A DNA stretch of 64,000 bases from Eubacterium sp. CAG:274 (GCA_000432155.1 FR888507.1:1-64000); one strand, 5' to 3'; counted from the first letter of the stretch, positions 38,155 through 47,564 are shown. The notes: a model not told the origin generated them from the sequence alone. Numbers and translations: made by a program.

Positions 38155-39398
38155 TATTCTGCCTCCTTGTTCAAAAGACTTTCTATATCTATTGTCTTTT
38201 CTTCGTTATTATCTAAGTCAATTTCTGTTATTTTGCCATTTACAGCAACAATTTTATTTATATTCTTTGATGCTGCATAAGCTTTATTTTCTTCAAGGTT
38301 TTTACCTGAAAGTCCGATTTCTACAGTTCTGCCAGCATTTCTTAAAGCCTCAGCATACTTAAAGCCACTTACAATACTTTCATCATCAAAAACTACAAGT
38401 ATATCCGCACTTTCAGTATTTTCTGTTTTAAGAACCTGCATAAGGTCGTTAATCTTAACGGCAAAACCTACAGCTGGGTAATCAGCACCAAAGTTCTTTA
38501 CTAACTTATCATATCTACCACCGTCAACAATAGAGAAACCTACGCCCTCAGCATAACCTCTGAAGATAATGCCTGTGTAGTAATCCATTGAACCAAGAAC
38601 ACCTAAGTCGAAAGAAACATACTGTTCAAATCCAAGCTCCTTGAGTATATTATAAATATTCTCGAGATAATCAACTGCATCTAAAGACTTTTTATTTAAG
38701 TTCTTTTCTCTAACGCTGTTAAGAACAGATAAATCACCAATAAGGAAAGGTAATTCATTGAAAATATATTTAAGGTCGCCACTTATATCTGACTGGCTAA
38801 CCAAATCATTTACAGCAACATAATTCTTGTCAGCAATAAATTCCTGTAACATCATTATATTTTCGTCATCAAGACTTGTTTCTTCAAGAACACCCTTTAA
38901 AAAATCACTATGACCTAAGTCAATCTTAAAATTCTTTACACCAGATGATAAAATAGCCTTTATTGCCATTACTAAAACTTCTACATCAGCACTTATTGAA
39001 TGTGCTCCTATAAGTTCAACACCTGCCTGTGTAAATTCATTTAACTTACCCTGATAGTTTACAGTATGTCTAAATAAATTTTCAATATAGCTAAGTCTTA
39101 TAGGCATTTTTTTATCTGAATATGTAGTTGCAACAATTCTTGCAATAGCTGGTGTCATATCAGAACGAAGTGTTAAAATAGAACCATCTCTATCTACAAA
39201 TCTGTAAAGATTTTTGTCTGACACACTACCTTTATTATCAAAAACATCTGAATATTCAAATGTTGGACTTTTTACCGGAACATATCCAAAGCTCTTAAAA
39301 ACTTTGCTAACATTATTTTCTATTTTTGTTTTTAATATGCACTCAGAAGGTAAATAGTCTTTTACGCCCTCTGGTGTATGCAATTTCTTAATTATCAT
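38154..39398 (-). CDS. hisZ: ATP phosphoribosyltransferase regulatory subunit
   Basis: HisRS-like paralogue (414 residues) that forms an octamer with short HisG and confers histidine inhibition. Class II synthetase motif 2-like LTLRSDMTPAIAR and VELIGAHS are visible, with GSMDYYTGIIFRGYAEGVG, but no tRNA-synthetase function is expected. First gene of the nine-gene his operon, preceded by GAGGGAG and a strong promoter. Confidence 0.94.
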   Translation of the reverse strand: MIIKKLHTPEGVKDYLPSECILKTKIENNVSKVFKSFGYVPVKSPTFEYSDVFDNKGSVSDKNLYRFVDRDGSILTLRSDMTPAIARIVATTYSDKKMPIRLSYIENLFRHTVNYQGKLNEFTQAGVELIGAHSISADVEVLVMAIKAILSSGVKNFKIDLGHSDFLKGVLEETSLDDENIMMLQEFIADKNYVAVNDLVSQSDISGDLKYIFNELPFLIGDLSVLNSVREKNLNKKSLDAVDYLENIYNILKELGFEQYVSFDLGVLGSMDYYTGIIFRGYAEGVGFSIVDGGRYDKLVKNFGADYPAVGFAVKINDLMQVLKTENTESADILVVFDDESIVSGFKYAEALRNAGRTVEIGLSGKNLEENKAYAASKNINKIVAVNGKITEIDLDNNEEKTIDIESLLNKEAE

Positions 39399-39416
39399 AT
39401 GAACTCCCTCTCATTT

Positions 39417-39436
39417 CACTTTAGTCTAGTAAAGTG
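39417..39436 (-). promoter_or_regulatory. Palindrome in the his operon leader, candidate operator
   Basis: CACTTTA (39417-39423) and TAAAGTG (39430-39436) flank a six-base centre GTCTAG. It lies between the predicted transcription start and the hisZ ribosome site. It could be a repressor site or a small RNA hairpin. Confidence 0.45.
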
Positions 39437-39449
39437 ATAAATTACTAAA

Positions 39450-39477
39450 ATTATATCATAAATATGAAAATTGTCAA
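39450..39477 (-). promoter_or_regulatory. Promoter of the his operon
   Basis: Minus strand: TTGACA (39472-39477), 16-base spacer, TATAAT (39450-39455), both perfect consensus. The leader of about 45 bases excludes a T-box. Confidence 0.85.
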
Positions 39478-39571
39478 TACTTCTTTATATAATATCATAA
39501 ATTGTAAAAAAATTCTACTTATTTAATTAATATATATTTTTAAATTACCAGTTGAATCCCCTTTATATACT

Positions 39572-39617
39572 TAATAAAAAAAAGTAAAGTCAAAGCATTT
39601 CACTTAACTTTACTTTT
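39572..39617 (-). terminator. Terminator of the subtilase gene
   Basis: AAAAGTAAAGT (39580-39590) pairs with ACTTTACTTTT (39607-39617); a long minus-strand T-run follows. Confidence 0.85.
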
Positions 39618-39647
39618 ATAATTATGCAATATTTTTTAATTTTTATA

Positions 39648-41243
39648 CTAAATACTGGCTATTGCGTTAAAAATATTTAATCTTCCATAGCCAGAAATTA
39701 TATTAGGATAAATGTCTTCTAAATTTTTTGTAGCAGACCTTGTTATATATTCCAAAATAGCCAAAGAATTTATATTTAAGTTATTTATTCTATTTAAGCC
39801 CCATTCCAACATTAAGGCTGTTGCTCCACCATTTACTGCTGTTGCAACACTTGTACTAACATCAGATGGAGCAACAAAGCTAGGCAACACTATTCCTTGC
39901 CTTGTAGGTCCTCTGCCGGAAGTTGAATAAACAGTTTTTGTAGATGGGTCAAAAGCCCCTACACACATTATATAGTTTGCTGTTGATGGTACAGTTACAG
40001 TAGTGTAAGGGTCTGGATTTAAAAATCTTGTATCCCTTTTTATAAAACCATTTGTAGGCAACCAACTATTCACCACACCAGTAACTCCAGTATTGTATAC
40101 TCTTATTTTCCATACCCCTGCAATAGGATTATTAAACACTAAAGTTGTTCTTTGGTCACGACCCCAAGAGGCCGGCAATTCATAAGAAACTCTTACGGAA
40201 GTTAAACTAATATTAAAATTATAAGTATTCATAAAATTATTTCGAGTAGGTATTCTCCCCGTTTCCTCTCCTAAAGGAGAAATAATGCTGACCTCTATTT
40301 CGCTAAACAAACTGTTCCAAACCCACACAGGAAAACTTTTTTCATTATTTGCCACATTTATTTCAATATCGTAATAAGGGGAAGCTCCCTCAAGTGTAAA
40401 CGATGTGTGGTGTCCTGACAAAGCCTCATTTCCAGCAGCTACGCTTATTCCAACACCTATTCTTAATGCCATTTGTGACAGTATTCTCTCTATTATGGTT
40501 AATCCATCGTGTCCACCCTGATTAGTTCCTAAGCCAAGTATAATGGATATAGGTTTTCTATATTCTATGGATTTTGTAACTAAATAGTCTATGCCTAATA
40601 CTACATCTGAAGATTCATAGCTTTCAATATCACTACTTAAACCGTACAAATCTAATATAGTTTTTTTCGCCCTTTTTAATTTTACAACAATAAATTCACA
40701 ATTAGGTGCTACACCACTTCTACCTCCGGCTACTTCTGCCATCTTAGTGCCATGTCCCACTTCGTCTGAAGTTTCAGCACTTTGGTTTGTTAATTCTTCA
40801 TTTGAAAATTCAGTACCAAAACAAACTCTGTCGTCATCACTATCTATTGTCATATCCCATATATTTAATATTCTGCTTGTACCGTCTTCTCTTATAAATT
40901 CTTCGTTTTTATAGTTTATTCCTGTATCAACTATGCCTATTATGGTGTTTTGTCCCCTTAAATCTATAGGGCTATCCCTAAGCCTATATACATCTATAGC
41001 ACTATTAAATTCCGTATCTGTCAATCCCATAATAATAGGTGCTCCAGCAATTAATGCCCCTTCAAATGACCCTCTTTGACTAATAACTTGCCTATACACA
41101 TCAGCCGGAATATAAGCAACTACAAGAGAACTATTTTTTAAATGACATACTTTTACATCTGTAATTCCAAATTCATTTTGTAGTGTACTTTCATTTTCAA
41201 GCATTACTTCATAAAATTCATCAGAATAAGGTGGTTTTTCCAA
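39648..41243 (-). CDS. S8 family subtilisin-like protease, Csp-like
   Basis: About 531 residues. The subtilase triad appears intact: Asp106 in GIVDTGI, His164 in VGHGTKM, Ser465 in STSVATA, plus the oxyanion Asn in AAGNEA. A prodomain-like region precedes the catalytic core. There is no signal peptide, and a roughly 150-residue jelly-roll-like insertion sits before the Ser, as in the Csp proteases that activate cortex lytic enzymes in clostridial spores; the Csp link is inference. Start placed at TTG 41243, eight or nine bases from GGAG; the GTG at 41252 abuts the site. Monocistronic. Confidence 0.8.
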   Translation of the reverse strand: MEKPPYSDEFYEVMLENESTLQNEFGITDVKVCHLKNSSLVVAYIPADVYRQVISQRGSFEGALIAGAPIIMGLTDTEFNSAIDVYRLRDSPIDLRGQNTIIGIVDTGINYKNEEFIREDGTSRILNIWDMTIDSDDDRVCFGTEFSNEELTNQSAETSDEVGHGTKMAEVAGGRSGVAPNCEFIVVKLKRAKKTILDLYGLSSDIESYESSDVVLGIDYLVTKSIEYRKPISIILGLGTNQGGHDGLTIIERILSQMALRIGVGISVAAGNEALSGHHTSFTLEGASPYYDIEINVANNEKSFPVWVWNSLFSEIEVSIISPLGEETGRIPTRNNFMNTYNFNISLTSVRVSYELPASWGRDQRTTLVFNNPIAGVWKIRVYNTGVTGVVNSWLPTNGFIKRDTRFLNPDPYTTVTVPSTANYIMCVGAFDPSTKTVYSTSGRGPTRQGIVLPSFVAPSDVSTSVATAVNGGATALMLEWGLNRINNLNINSLAILEYITRSATKNLEDIYPNIISGYGRLNIFNAIASI

Positions 41244-41300
41244 AGCACTCACTCCAAATGCAATATAGAAAATATATTCATAATTAAACTTAATTATTAC

Positions 41301-41334
41301 AAAAAAATAAGATGCTGAAATTCATCAGCACCTT
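41301..41334 (-). terminator. Terminator of cls
   Basis: AAGATGCTGA (41309-41318) pairs with TCAGCACCTT (41325-41334), one G-U pair; minus-strand T-run follows. Confidence 0.85.
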
Positions 41335-41338
41335 ATAA

Positions 41339-42910
41339 TTACATTAATGGAGCAATAAGTCTTAAAATCTTACCAGCAACCTTATCAAACAAAGGAAACT
41401 TTTTACAGTCTTCCAGACTTATTTTTTGACATTTTGAAAGTGTTTCCACAAAATCTTTTTCAACACTATGAACAACTGAATTACCATAAAAATATACGGC
41501 ATCTTCCCAATGGAGATAAAGGCTTCTAAAGTCCAGATTTATTGTACCAACTACTGCTTTCATATCATCACTAACAAACATTTTTGCATGTACAAAACCT
41601 GGAGTATACTCATATATTTCTATACCATTTGAAATAAGGTCTTTATAGTGGGAGTGTGCCAAATAATACACATATTTTTTGTCCGGAATATGTGGAGTAA
41701 TAATTTTGACAGATACTCCTCTTTTGGCAACATATTTTAATGTACATACTGTATCTGAATCAAGTATTAGATAAGGTGTCATTATATGGATATACTTCTT
41801 TGAATTATTCATTATATCAATATAAACCTGTTTGCCTATATTTTCCTTATCCAATGGACTATCCCCATAAGGTAATACATAGCCTTTTCTATCATATCCA
41901 AACTCATAGGCGTGGTTATCAGGAAGTATGTAATCCTGATATTTTTCTTTTTCATTTCCAGTTACATTCCACATTTGTAAAAACATTATTGTCATATTCT
42001 TTACAGCTGGACCATTAATTTTTACGCCTGTATCTTTCCATACGCCAAATCTCTGTTTTACATTGATGTATTCATCAGCTAAATTAAATCCACCAGTATA
42101 TCCAGTATGTCCATCAATGACAACAATTTTTCTATGGTCTCTATTATTTTGGCTTGTAGATAAGAAAGGTCTAACTTGGGAAAATACCTTACACTTTATG
42201 CCCATTTTTTCTATTTGACTAGGAAAATTATATGGAACAAGCATTATAGAACAAGTTCCGTCATACATTAGGCGAACTTCTACGCCCTCTCTTACTTTTT
42301 CTCTCAAAATACTTAATATAGAATCAAACATTACTCCTCTTTCGATAATGAAAAATTCGAGAAAAATAAATTTTTTAGCTTTTTTCAAGTCTTTTTTTAA
42401 GTCCTCAAATACATCTTGTCCAAAGGGATAGTATTTTGCCCCTGTTCCGTTATATATTGGGTAGCCACCATAATTTTTGACATAATGAGCTAAACCTGCC
42501 ACTCTAGGATTTTCAATTTCCAACTCTTTTTTTACAAGTTCATCTTGTTCCAAAAAGGCAGATGTATCAAAATAATTTTTCTGAAGTCTTCTGGCAATTA
42601 CTTTTGTACCTACCTGTAAATGTATAAACAAATAGAAAAACGCACCAAAAGCTGGTGCTAACAATATAGGAATAAGCCATGCCATTTTAAAACTTGGGTC
42701 ACTATCAGAATTGTGTATATATACAACAAGCAAAACACTAACAGTAATCATTATTCCATAAAAAGCACCTTTATAGGCAGTTAAATAATAATATCCAAAA
42801 AGCAACAAGGCTAACTGTAACAAAATAAGAACAAATACAAGACCTGTACGGCTGAATATTACTCTAAAAAAGCCACTTTTTACTTTCTTTCTCTTTTCTC
42901 CTTTCGCCAA
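41339..42910 (-). CDS. cls: Cardiolipin synthase
   Basis: 523 residues: two N-terminal membrane segments (about 18-60), a further hydrophobic stretch (about 76-96), and two phospholipase-D domains with HKD motifs, HRKIVVIDG (about 258) and HAKMFVSDD (about 442), each followed by the GG/GT...N/D pattern. Joins two phosphatidylglycerols at the membrane. TTG start after AGGAGGAG. Cationic start KGEKRKKVKSG fits a cytoplasmic N-terminus. Confidence 0.93.
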   Translation of the reverse strand: MAKGEKRKKVKSGFFRVIFSRTGLVFVLILLQLALLLFGYYYLTAYKGAFYGIMITVSVLLVVYIHNSDSDPSFKMAWLIPILLAPAFGAFFYLFIHLQVGTKVIARRLQKNYFDTSAFLEQDELVKKELEIENPRVAGLAHYVKNYGGYPIYNGTGAKYYPFGQDVFEDLKKDLKKAKKFIFLEFFIIERGVMFDSILSILREKVREGVEVRLMYDGTCSIMLVPYNFPSQIEKMGIKCKVFSQVRPFLSTSQNNRDHRKIVVIDGHTGYTGGFNLADEYINVKQRFGVWKDTGVKINGPAVKNMTIMFLQMWNVTGNEKEKYQDYILPDNHAYEFGYDRKGYVLPYGDSPLDKENIGKQVYIDIMNNSKKYIHIMTPYLILDSDTVCTLKYVAKRGVSVKIITPHIPDKKYVYYLAHSHYKDLISNGIEIYEYTPGFVHAKMFVSDDMKAVVGTINLDFRSLYLHWEDAVYFYGNSVVHSVEKDFVETLSKCQKISLEDCKKFPLFDKVAGKILRLIAPLM

Positions 42911-42989
42911 CTTTTTCTCCTCCTTTGCTTTTAATATATACCCCTGTATATGTTAAAAATACTTACATATTTTAACACAAAACAGCAAA

Positions 42990-43020
42990 AAAAGAAAGGA
43001 CTACCTATTTCAGATAGTCC
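42990..43020 (-). terminator. Terminator of the DUF1292 gene
   Basis: GGACTACCT (42998-43006) pairs with AGATAGTCC (43012-43020) with one G-U pair; minus-strand TTTCTTTTTTT follows. Confidence 0.85.
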
Positions 43021-43028
43021 CAGCGGAA

Positions 43029-43409
43029 TTATTCTTTGTCTAATTCATCTAATAATTCGTCTTCAAGTTCTTCAATATCTTCTTCGTCAACATCTAATAA
43101 TGCCATAAAAGCACTTTCAACCTTATCATAGTCATCATCAGATTCAATATTTGCAAGGATAGGTTCTTCATTTTCGTCTTCGCTATATTCATAAATAAGA
43201 ACCTCATCATTATCTTCACGAAGTAAAGCGATATACTCTTTACCTTCGATTTCTTCTACATCAAAAATTCCAAGTACAGTACATTTAAGTTCGCTACCGT
43301 CATCAAGCTGTAACATCATTGTTGCGTGTTCGCCACAACCACAATCTTCGCCATGTTCATGTTCGTGGTCATGTCCACAACCACAAGTATTTGTTTTTAA
43401 TTCGTCCAT
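43029..43409 (-). CDS. DUF1292 protein with Cys/His-rich N-terminus
   Basis: About 126 residues, very acidic. Residues around 32-100 (MLQLDDGSELKCTVLGIFDVE, then YIALLREDNDEVLIYEYSED) match the DUF1292 family of unknown function. The N-terminal 30 residues contain CGCGHDHEHEHGEDCGCGE, resembling metal-storage or metallochaperone tails (inference). ATG 43409 is preceded by AAAGGAGG. Monocistronic, with its own promoter and terminator. Confidence 0.85.
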   Translation of the reverse strand: MDELKTNTCGCGHDHEHEHGEDCGCGEHATMMLQLDDGSELKCTVLGIFDVEEIEGKEYIALLREDNDEVLIYEYSEDENEEPILANIESDDDYDKVESAFMALLDVDEEDIEELEDELLDELDKE

Positions 43410-43443
43410 TTTATAGCCTCCTTTGCTTTTTAAGTGTATTATG

Positions 43444-43473
43444 ATTATACCACATACTTCCAATTTAATACAA
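43444..43473 (-). promoter_or_regulatory. Promoter of the DUF1292 gene
   Basis: Minus strand: TTGTAT (43468-43473), 18-base spacer, TATAAT (43444-43449). Confidence 0.7.
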
Positions 43474-43509
43474 TATATTTTTATTACTTAAAGAAATTTT
43501 AATAATGTA

Positions 43510-44202
43510 TCACACTTTGCTTTCTCCATAGTAATCCAGTATACCCATATATATTGCCCAAGCCAATTTAGATTGATACTTGTCACTTTGCAATAAATCG
43601 TGTTCAACGGAATTACTTAAAAAACCACACTCCACAATAACACTGGGAACTGTAATTTCCCTTAAAATATAATAATCCTTGTTTGGCTTTGCAACTCTAT
43701 CATTTTCAGTATCTACAACTTCCTTTAGTCTTGATTGAATACAGGTAGCCAATCTTTTTCCATTCTCAGATTTTTTATAATAGAATACCTGTGCTCCCTT
43801 TGCTGAATTTTTAGGAAAAGAATTTTGATGAACACTTACAAATAAATCTACATTTTCTCCATTTCCTATTACAGTTCTGTTTTTTAAATCCTCTCTTTTT
43901 TTATCTGAAAGTGATGTATCGTCTAGCCTTGTCATATATACAACTGCTCCACCTTGTTCTAAATAAGCCTTTAGCTTTTCAGATATTTTTAGGTTTATGC
44001 CTTTTTCCTGTATACCATCAGATGCAACTTTTCCAGGGTCAAAGCCTCCATGTCCAGCATCTATAACAATATTTTTCTTTTCTACTGGCAAAGACGCCGT
44101 ATTAACAGATTTATTATAGTGTGCCCTAGCAATACCAAGACATAACAAAGCTATGTAACATATTAAAAGCCACTTATTTCCCGAAAGTTTTATTTTTTTC
44201 AA
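43510..44202 (-). CDS. cwlD: N-acetylmuramoyl-L-alanine amidase, CwlD-like
   Basis: About 230 residues: membrane anchor or signal (about 9-27) and an Amidase_3 domain. Zinc and catalytic residues are readable in IVIDAGHGG, the Glu of IQEKGINL, SVHQNS, and VECGFLSN. The size and N-terminal anchor match CwlD, which removes peptides before muramic-delta-lactam formation in the spore cortex; the sporulation role is inferred. TTG 44202 is chosen because AGGA lies eight bases upstream, whereas the ATG at 44211 abuts it. Confidence 0.85.
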   Translation of the reverse strand: MKKIKLSGNKWLLICYIALLCLGIARAHYNKSVNTASLPVEKKNIVIDAGHGGFDPGKVASDGIQEKGINLKISEKLKAYLEQGGAVVYMTRLDDTSLSDKKREDLKNRTVIGNGENVDLFVSVHQNSFPKNSAKGAQVFYYKKSENGKRLATCIQSRLKEVVDTENDRVAKPNKDYYILREITVPSVIVECGFLSNSVEHDLLQSDKYQSKLAWAIYMGILDYYGESKV

Positions 44203-44261
44203 AACTATCATTCCTAAACATATATAGTATTATATACCATTTACATTTAATATATACATCC

Positions 44262-44290
44262 CTAAAAAAGGGTTGATGATTAACACCAAC
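44262..44290 (-). terminator. Terminator of the nitroreductase gene
   Basis: GTTGATG (44272-44278) pairs with CACCAAC (44284-44290) with one G-U pair; minus-strand CCCTTTTTT follows. Confidence 0.7.
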
Positions 44291-44302
44291 ACTTAACATT
44301 TG

Positions 44303-44830
44303 TTATTTTACCATAACCACATAATCTTTCTTTCTCTCTTTTGGTTCTGGCATTGGCATATCAGCATAGCCTAAGACACAATTTCCTATACCAACACAGG
44401 TATCAGCTATACCCCATTTTTTCATAAGTTCTTTGCCCTCTGGAGTTTCAAAAGTTTCCTTTGCTCTATGAATCCAACAAGAGCCTAATCCTACAGAATA
44501 AGCTGCATTCATAAGATTGCCTAACACTAAAGAACCATCTTCTACATAAGTTGGTCTACAAGCCTTATCAGCAAATACAACAATTACTGTTGGTGCTCCA
44601 TAAAATGGGTCAGAATCAACTCCCATAATTTTTGCATTAATTTTTGACAACAATTTAATTGTTTCCTTATCCTGCACTACAACCATTTTAGGAGATTGCA
44701 TACCCATTCCTGTAGGAGCATATTCTCCAGCCTTTATAACAGCCTGTAATTCTTCATCTTTAATCTGTTCAGGCTTATATTTTCTTATACTTCGTCTATT
44801 AACCATATTTTCAATTACTGCATTAGTCAT
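44303..44830 (-). CDS. Nitroreductase family FMN oxidoreductase
   Basis: 175 residues, a compact nitroreductase fold. The FMN-binding start VNRRSIRKYKPEQI and the later GLGSCWIHRAKETF and GIGNCVLGYAD segments are typical. Substrate is not deducible; family members reduce nitro groups, quinones or flavins. ATG after AAGGAAG. It lies between cwlD and PPDK, apparently as its own unit. Confidence 0.88.
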   Translation of the reverse strand: MTNAVIENMVNRRSIRKYKPEQIKDEELQAVIKAGEYAPTGMGMQSPKMVVVQDKETIKLLSKINAKIMGVDSDPFYGAPTVIVVFADKACRPTYVEDGSLVLGNLMNAAYSVGLGSCWIHRAKETFETPEGKELMKKWGIADTCVGIGNCVLGYADMPMPEPKERKKDYVVMVK

Positions 44831-44901
44831 TAAAAAATCTTCCTTTCTACATTAAATCAAAACATTGTATTTATCTTTCCAATTCAATATCTAAATCTAA
44901 A

Positions 44902-44926
44902 ATCCCGTACCATTATGATACGGGAT
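44902..44926 (-). terminator. Terminator of ppdK
   Basis: ATCCCGTA (44902-44909) pairs with TACGGGAT (44919-44926); a short minus-strand TTTTAG follows. Confidence 0.7.
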
Positions 44927-44936
44927 AAATAGAATT

Positions 44937-47564
44937 TTATTTATTTCTTATAGCTGCCTGTGCTGCTGCAAGTCTTGCAATAGGAACTCTATATGGAGAG
45001 CAACTTACATATGTTAATCCTGCTCTATGACAGAAATCAATAGATGCAGGGTCGCCACCATGCTCGCCACAAATACCAAGAATAATATTTGGTCTTGTAC
45101 TCTTACCACCTTGAACAGCCATATTAACTAATTTACCAACACCCTTTTGGTCAAGTGTAGCAAATGGGTCATGTTCATAAATCTGATTAGAATAGTAAGA
45201 ATCAAGGAACTTACCAGCATCATCTCTTGAGAAACCAAATGTCATCTGTGTAAGGTCATTTGTACCAAATGAGAAGAATTCAGCTTCAGTTGCAATTTCA
45301 TCAGCAGTTAAAGCTGCTCTTGGAATTTCAATCATAGTACCTACTTTGTACTTTAAATCAATTCCAGATTCAGCAATAATCTTATTAGCTGTTTCAGTAA
45401 TTATTGACTTTACAAAAGCAAATTCTTTAAGTTCGCCAACTAAAGGAACCATAATTTCTGGAACAATATTCCATTCTGGGTGTCTCTTAGTTACATTAAT
45501 AGCAGCCTTAATTACAGCCTTTGTCTGCATTCTTGCTACTTCTGGGAATGTAACTGAAAGACGACAACCTCTATGACCCATCATAGGGTTAAATTCGTGG
45601 AGAGAAACAATGATAGCCTTAATCTGTTCAACTGTCTTTCCCTGTGCCTTTGCAACTTCTTCAATATCTTCTTCTGCTGTAGGGAGGAATTCATGAAGTG
45701 GTGGGTCAAGAAAACGAATATTAACATGTTTACCTTCCATAGCCTCATAAAGTTTCTCGAAATCGCCCTGCTGCATAGGTTCAAGTTTGTCAAGAGCTTT
45801 TTCTCTTTCCTCTACTGTATCAGAACAAATCATTTCACGCATAGCTGAAATTCTGTCTGCATCAAAGAACATATGCTCTGTTCTGCAAAGACCAATACCC
45901 TGTGCACCAAAGGCTGCTGCCTGTTTTGCATCTCTTGGAGTATCAGCATTTGTTCTTACTTCAAGTCTTCTATATTTATCAGCTAAATTCATTACTCTTT
46001 CAAATTCGCCACTTATAGTTGCTGGAACTGTAGGAATAGCCTCGCCGTAAATACAACCTGTAGAACCGTCAAGAGAAATCCAATCTCCCTCTTTGTAAGT
46101 TCTGCCGGCAAGTTCAAACTTTTTAGCATTTTCATCAATATTTATTTCGCCACAACCTGAAACACAGCAAGTACCCATACCTCTTGCAACAACAGCTGCG
46201 TGAGAAGTCATACCACCTCTAACAGTAAGTACGCCCTGTGCATAGTTCATACCCTCAATATCTTCTGGAGAAGTTTCAAGTCTAACAAGAACAACCTTTT
46301 CGCCGGCCTTAGCTTTTGTTACAGCATCTTCAGCTGTAAATACAATCTGACCACAAGCTGCACCTGGAGAAGCTGCTAAAGCTACAGCTACTGGTTCAGC
46401 CTTTTTCAAAGCCTCATCATCAAACTGTGGATGAAGTAAAGCATCTAACTGCTTTGGATTTATCATACAAAGAGCAGTTTCTTCATCAATAAGGCCCTCA
46501 TCAATTAAATCACAAGCAATCTTTAAAGCAGCCTTCGCTGTTCTCTTACCATTTCTTGTCTGGAGCATATAGAGTTTTTTATCTTCAATAGTAAACTCCA
46601 TATCCTGCATATCTTTATAGTGATTTTCAAGTTTATTACAAATCTCTACAAATTCATCATATACTTCTGGCATAACTTCCTTGAGCTGGTCAATCTTTCT
46701 TGGAGTTCTTACACCAGCAACAACATCTTCGCCCTGTGCATTCATAAGGAATTCGCCAAAAAGCTTATTTTCGCCAGTAGCTGGATTACGAGTAAATGCA
46801 ACACCTGTACCTGAAGTTTCGCCCATATTACCAAATACCATTGACTGGATATTTACAGCAGTACCCCATGAGCCAGGAATATCATTCATCTTTCTGTAAT
46901 ATACAGCTCTTTCATTATTCCATGAACGGAAAACCGCCTCAACAGCACCAATTAACTGTTCTTTAGGGTCAGTTGGGAAATCTTTTCCTATTTCTGATTT
47001 ATATTCTGCCTTAAACTGTTCTGCAAGTCTTTTAAGGTCGTCAGCTGTAAGTTCTGTATCTAACTTAACGCCCTTTTCAGCTTTAAGTTCGTCAATTAAC
47101 TTTTCAAAATACTTTTTACCTACGCCCATTACTACATCTGAATACATCTGTATAAATCTTCTGTATGAATCGTAAGCAAATCTTGGATTACCAGTCTTTT
47201 TAGCTATTGTTTCTACAACAACATCATTTAAGCCAAGATTTAAAATAGTATCCATCATACCAGGCATAGAGGCTCTTGAACCAGAACGAACAGAAACTAA
47301 AAGTGGATTTTCAATATCTCCAAATTTCTTTCCTGTAACTTCTTCAAGTTTACCTATATATTCCATAATCTGTTGCTGAATTTCATCGTTTATAGTTTCA
47401 TTATCTTCATAATACTGAGTACAAGCCTCAGTAGTAATTGTAAAGCCCTGAGGAACTGGCATACCAAGCAAAGTCATTTCTGCAAGGTTAGCACCTTTAC
47501 CACCGAGTAATTCTCTCATATGGTCATTACCCTCTGAAAATAAATATACAAACTTTTTACCCAT
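44937..47564 (-). CDS. ppdK: Pyruvate, phosphate dikinase
   Basis: Interconverts pyruvate + ATP + Pi and PEP + AMP + PPi. 875 residues: N-terminal ATP-grasp domain (GGKGANLAEM, VRSGSRASMPGMMDTILNLG), central phosphohistidine domain with GGMTSHAAVVARG (catalytic His near 455), and C-terminal PEP/pyruvate barrel with GICGEHGGDP (catalytic Cys near 831). Strong promoter, near-perfect ribosome site AGGAGG. In anaerobes with a PPi-type phosphofructokinase, as here, PPDK often takes part in PPi-linked glycolysis or gluconeogenesis. Confidence 0.97.
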   Translation of the reverse strand: MGKKFVYLFSEGNDHMRELLGGKGANLAEMTLLGMPVPQGFTITTEACTQYYEDNETINDEIQQQIMEYIGKLEEVTGKKFGDIENPLLVSVRSGSRASMPGMMDTILNLGLNDVVVETIAKKTGNPRFAYDSYRRFIQMYSDVVMGVGKKYFEKLIDELKAEKGVKLDTELTADDLKRLAEQFKAEYKSEIGKDFPTDPKEQLIGAVEAVFRSWNNERAVYYRKMNDIPGSWGTAVNIQSMVFGNMGETSGTGVAFTRNPATGENKLFGEFLMNAQGEDVVAGVRTPRKIDQLKEVMPEVYDEFVEICNKLENHYKDMQDMEFTIEDKKLYMLQTRNGKRTAKAALKIACDLIDEGLIDEETALCMINPKQLDALLHPQFDDEALKKAEPVAVALAASPGAACGQIVFTAEDAVTKAKAGEKVVLVRLETSPEDIEGMNYAQGVLTVRGGMTSHAAVVARGMGTCCVSGCGEINIDENAKKFELAGRTYKEGDWISLDGSTGCIYGEAIPTVPATISGEFERVMNLADKYRRLEVRTNADTPRDAKQAAAFGAQGIGLCRTEHMFFDADRISAMREMICSDTVEEREKALDKLEPMQQGDFEKLYEAMEGKHVNIRFLDPPLHEFLPTAEEDIEEVAKAQGKTVEQIKAIIVSLHEFNPMMGHRGCRLSVTFPEVARMQTKAVIKAAINVTKRHPEWNIVPEIMVPLVGELKEFAFVKSIITETANKIIAESGIDLKYKVGTMIEIPRAALTADEIATEAEFFSFGTNDLTQMTFGFSRDDAGKFLDSYYSNQIYEHDPFATLDQKGVGKLVNMAVQGGKSTRPNIILGICGEHGGDPASIDFCHRAGLTYVSCSPYRVPIARLAAAQAAIRNK

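Noticed and set aside
39399..39647. Possible T-box or attenuator before hisZ
   Set aside because: The promoter at 39450-39477 gives a leader of about 45 bases, too short; there is no T-box sequence or His-rich leader peptide.
45346..46899. Several plus-strand frames antisense to ppdK
   Set aside because: They mirror a well-conserved coding sequence, lack ribosome sites and resemble no family.
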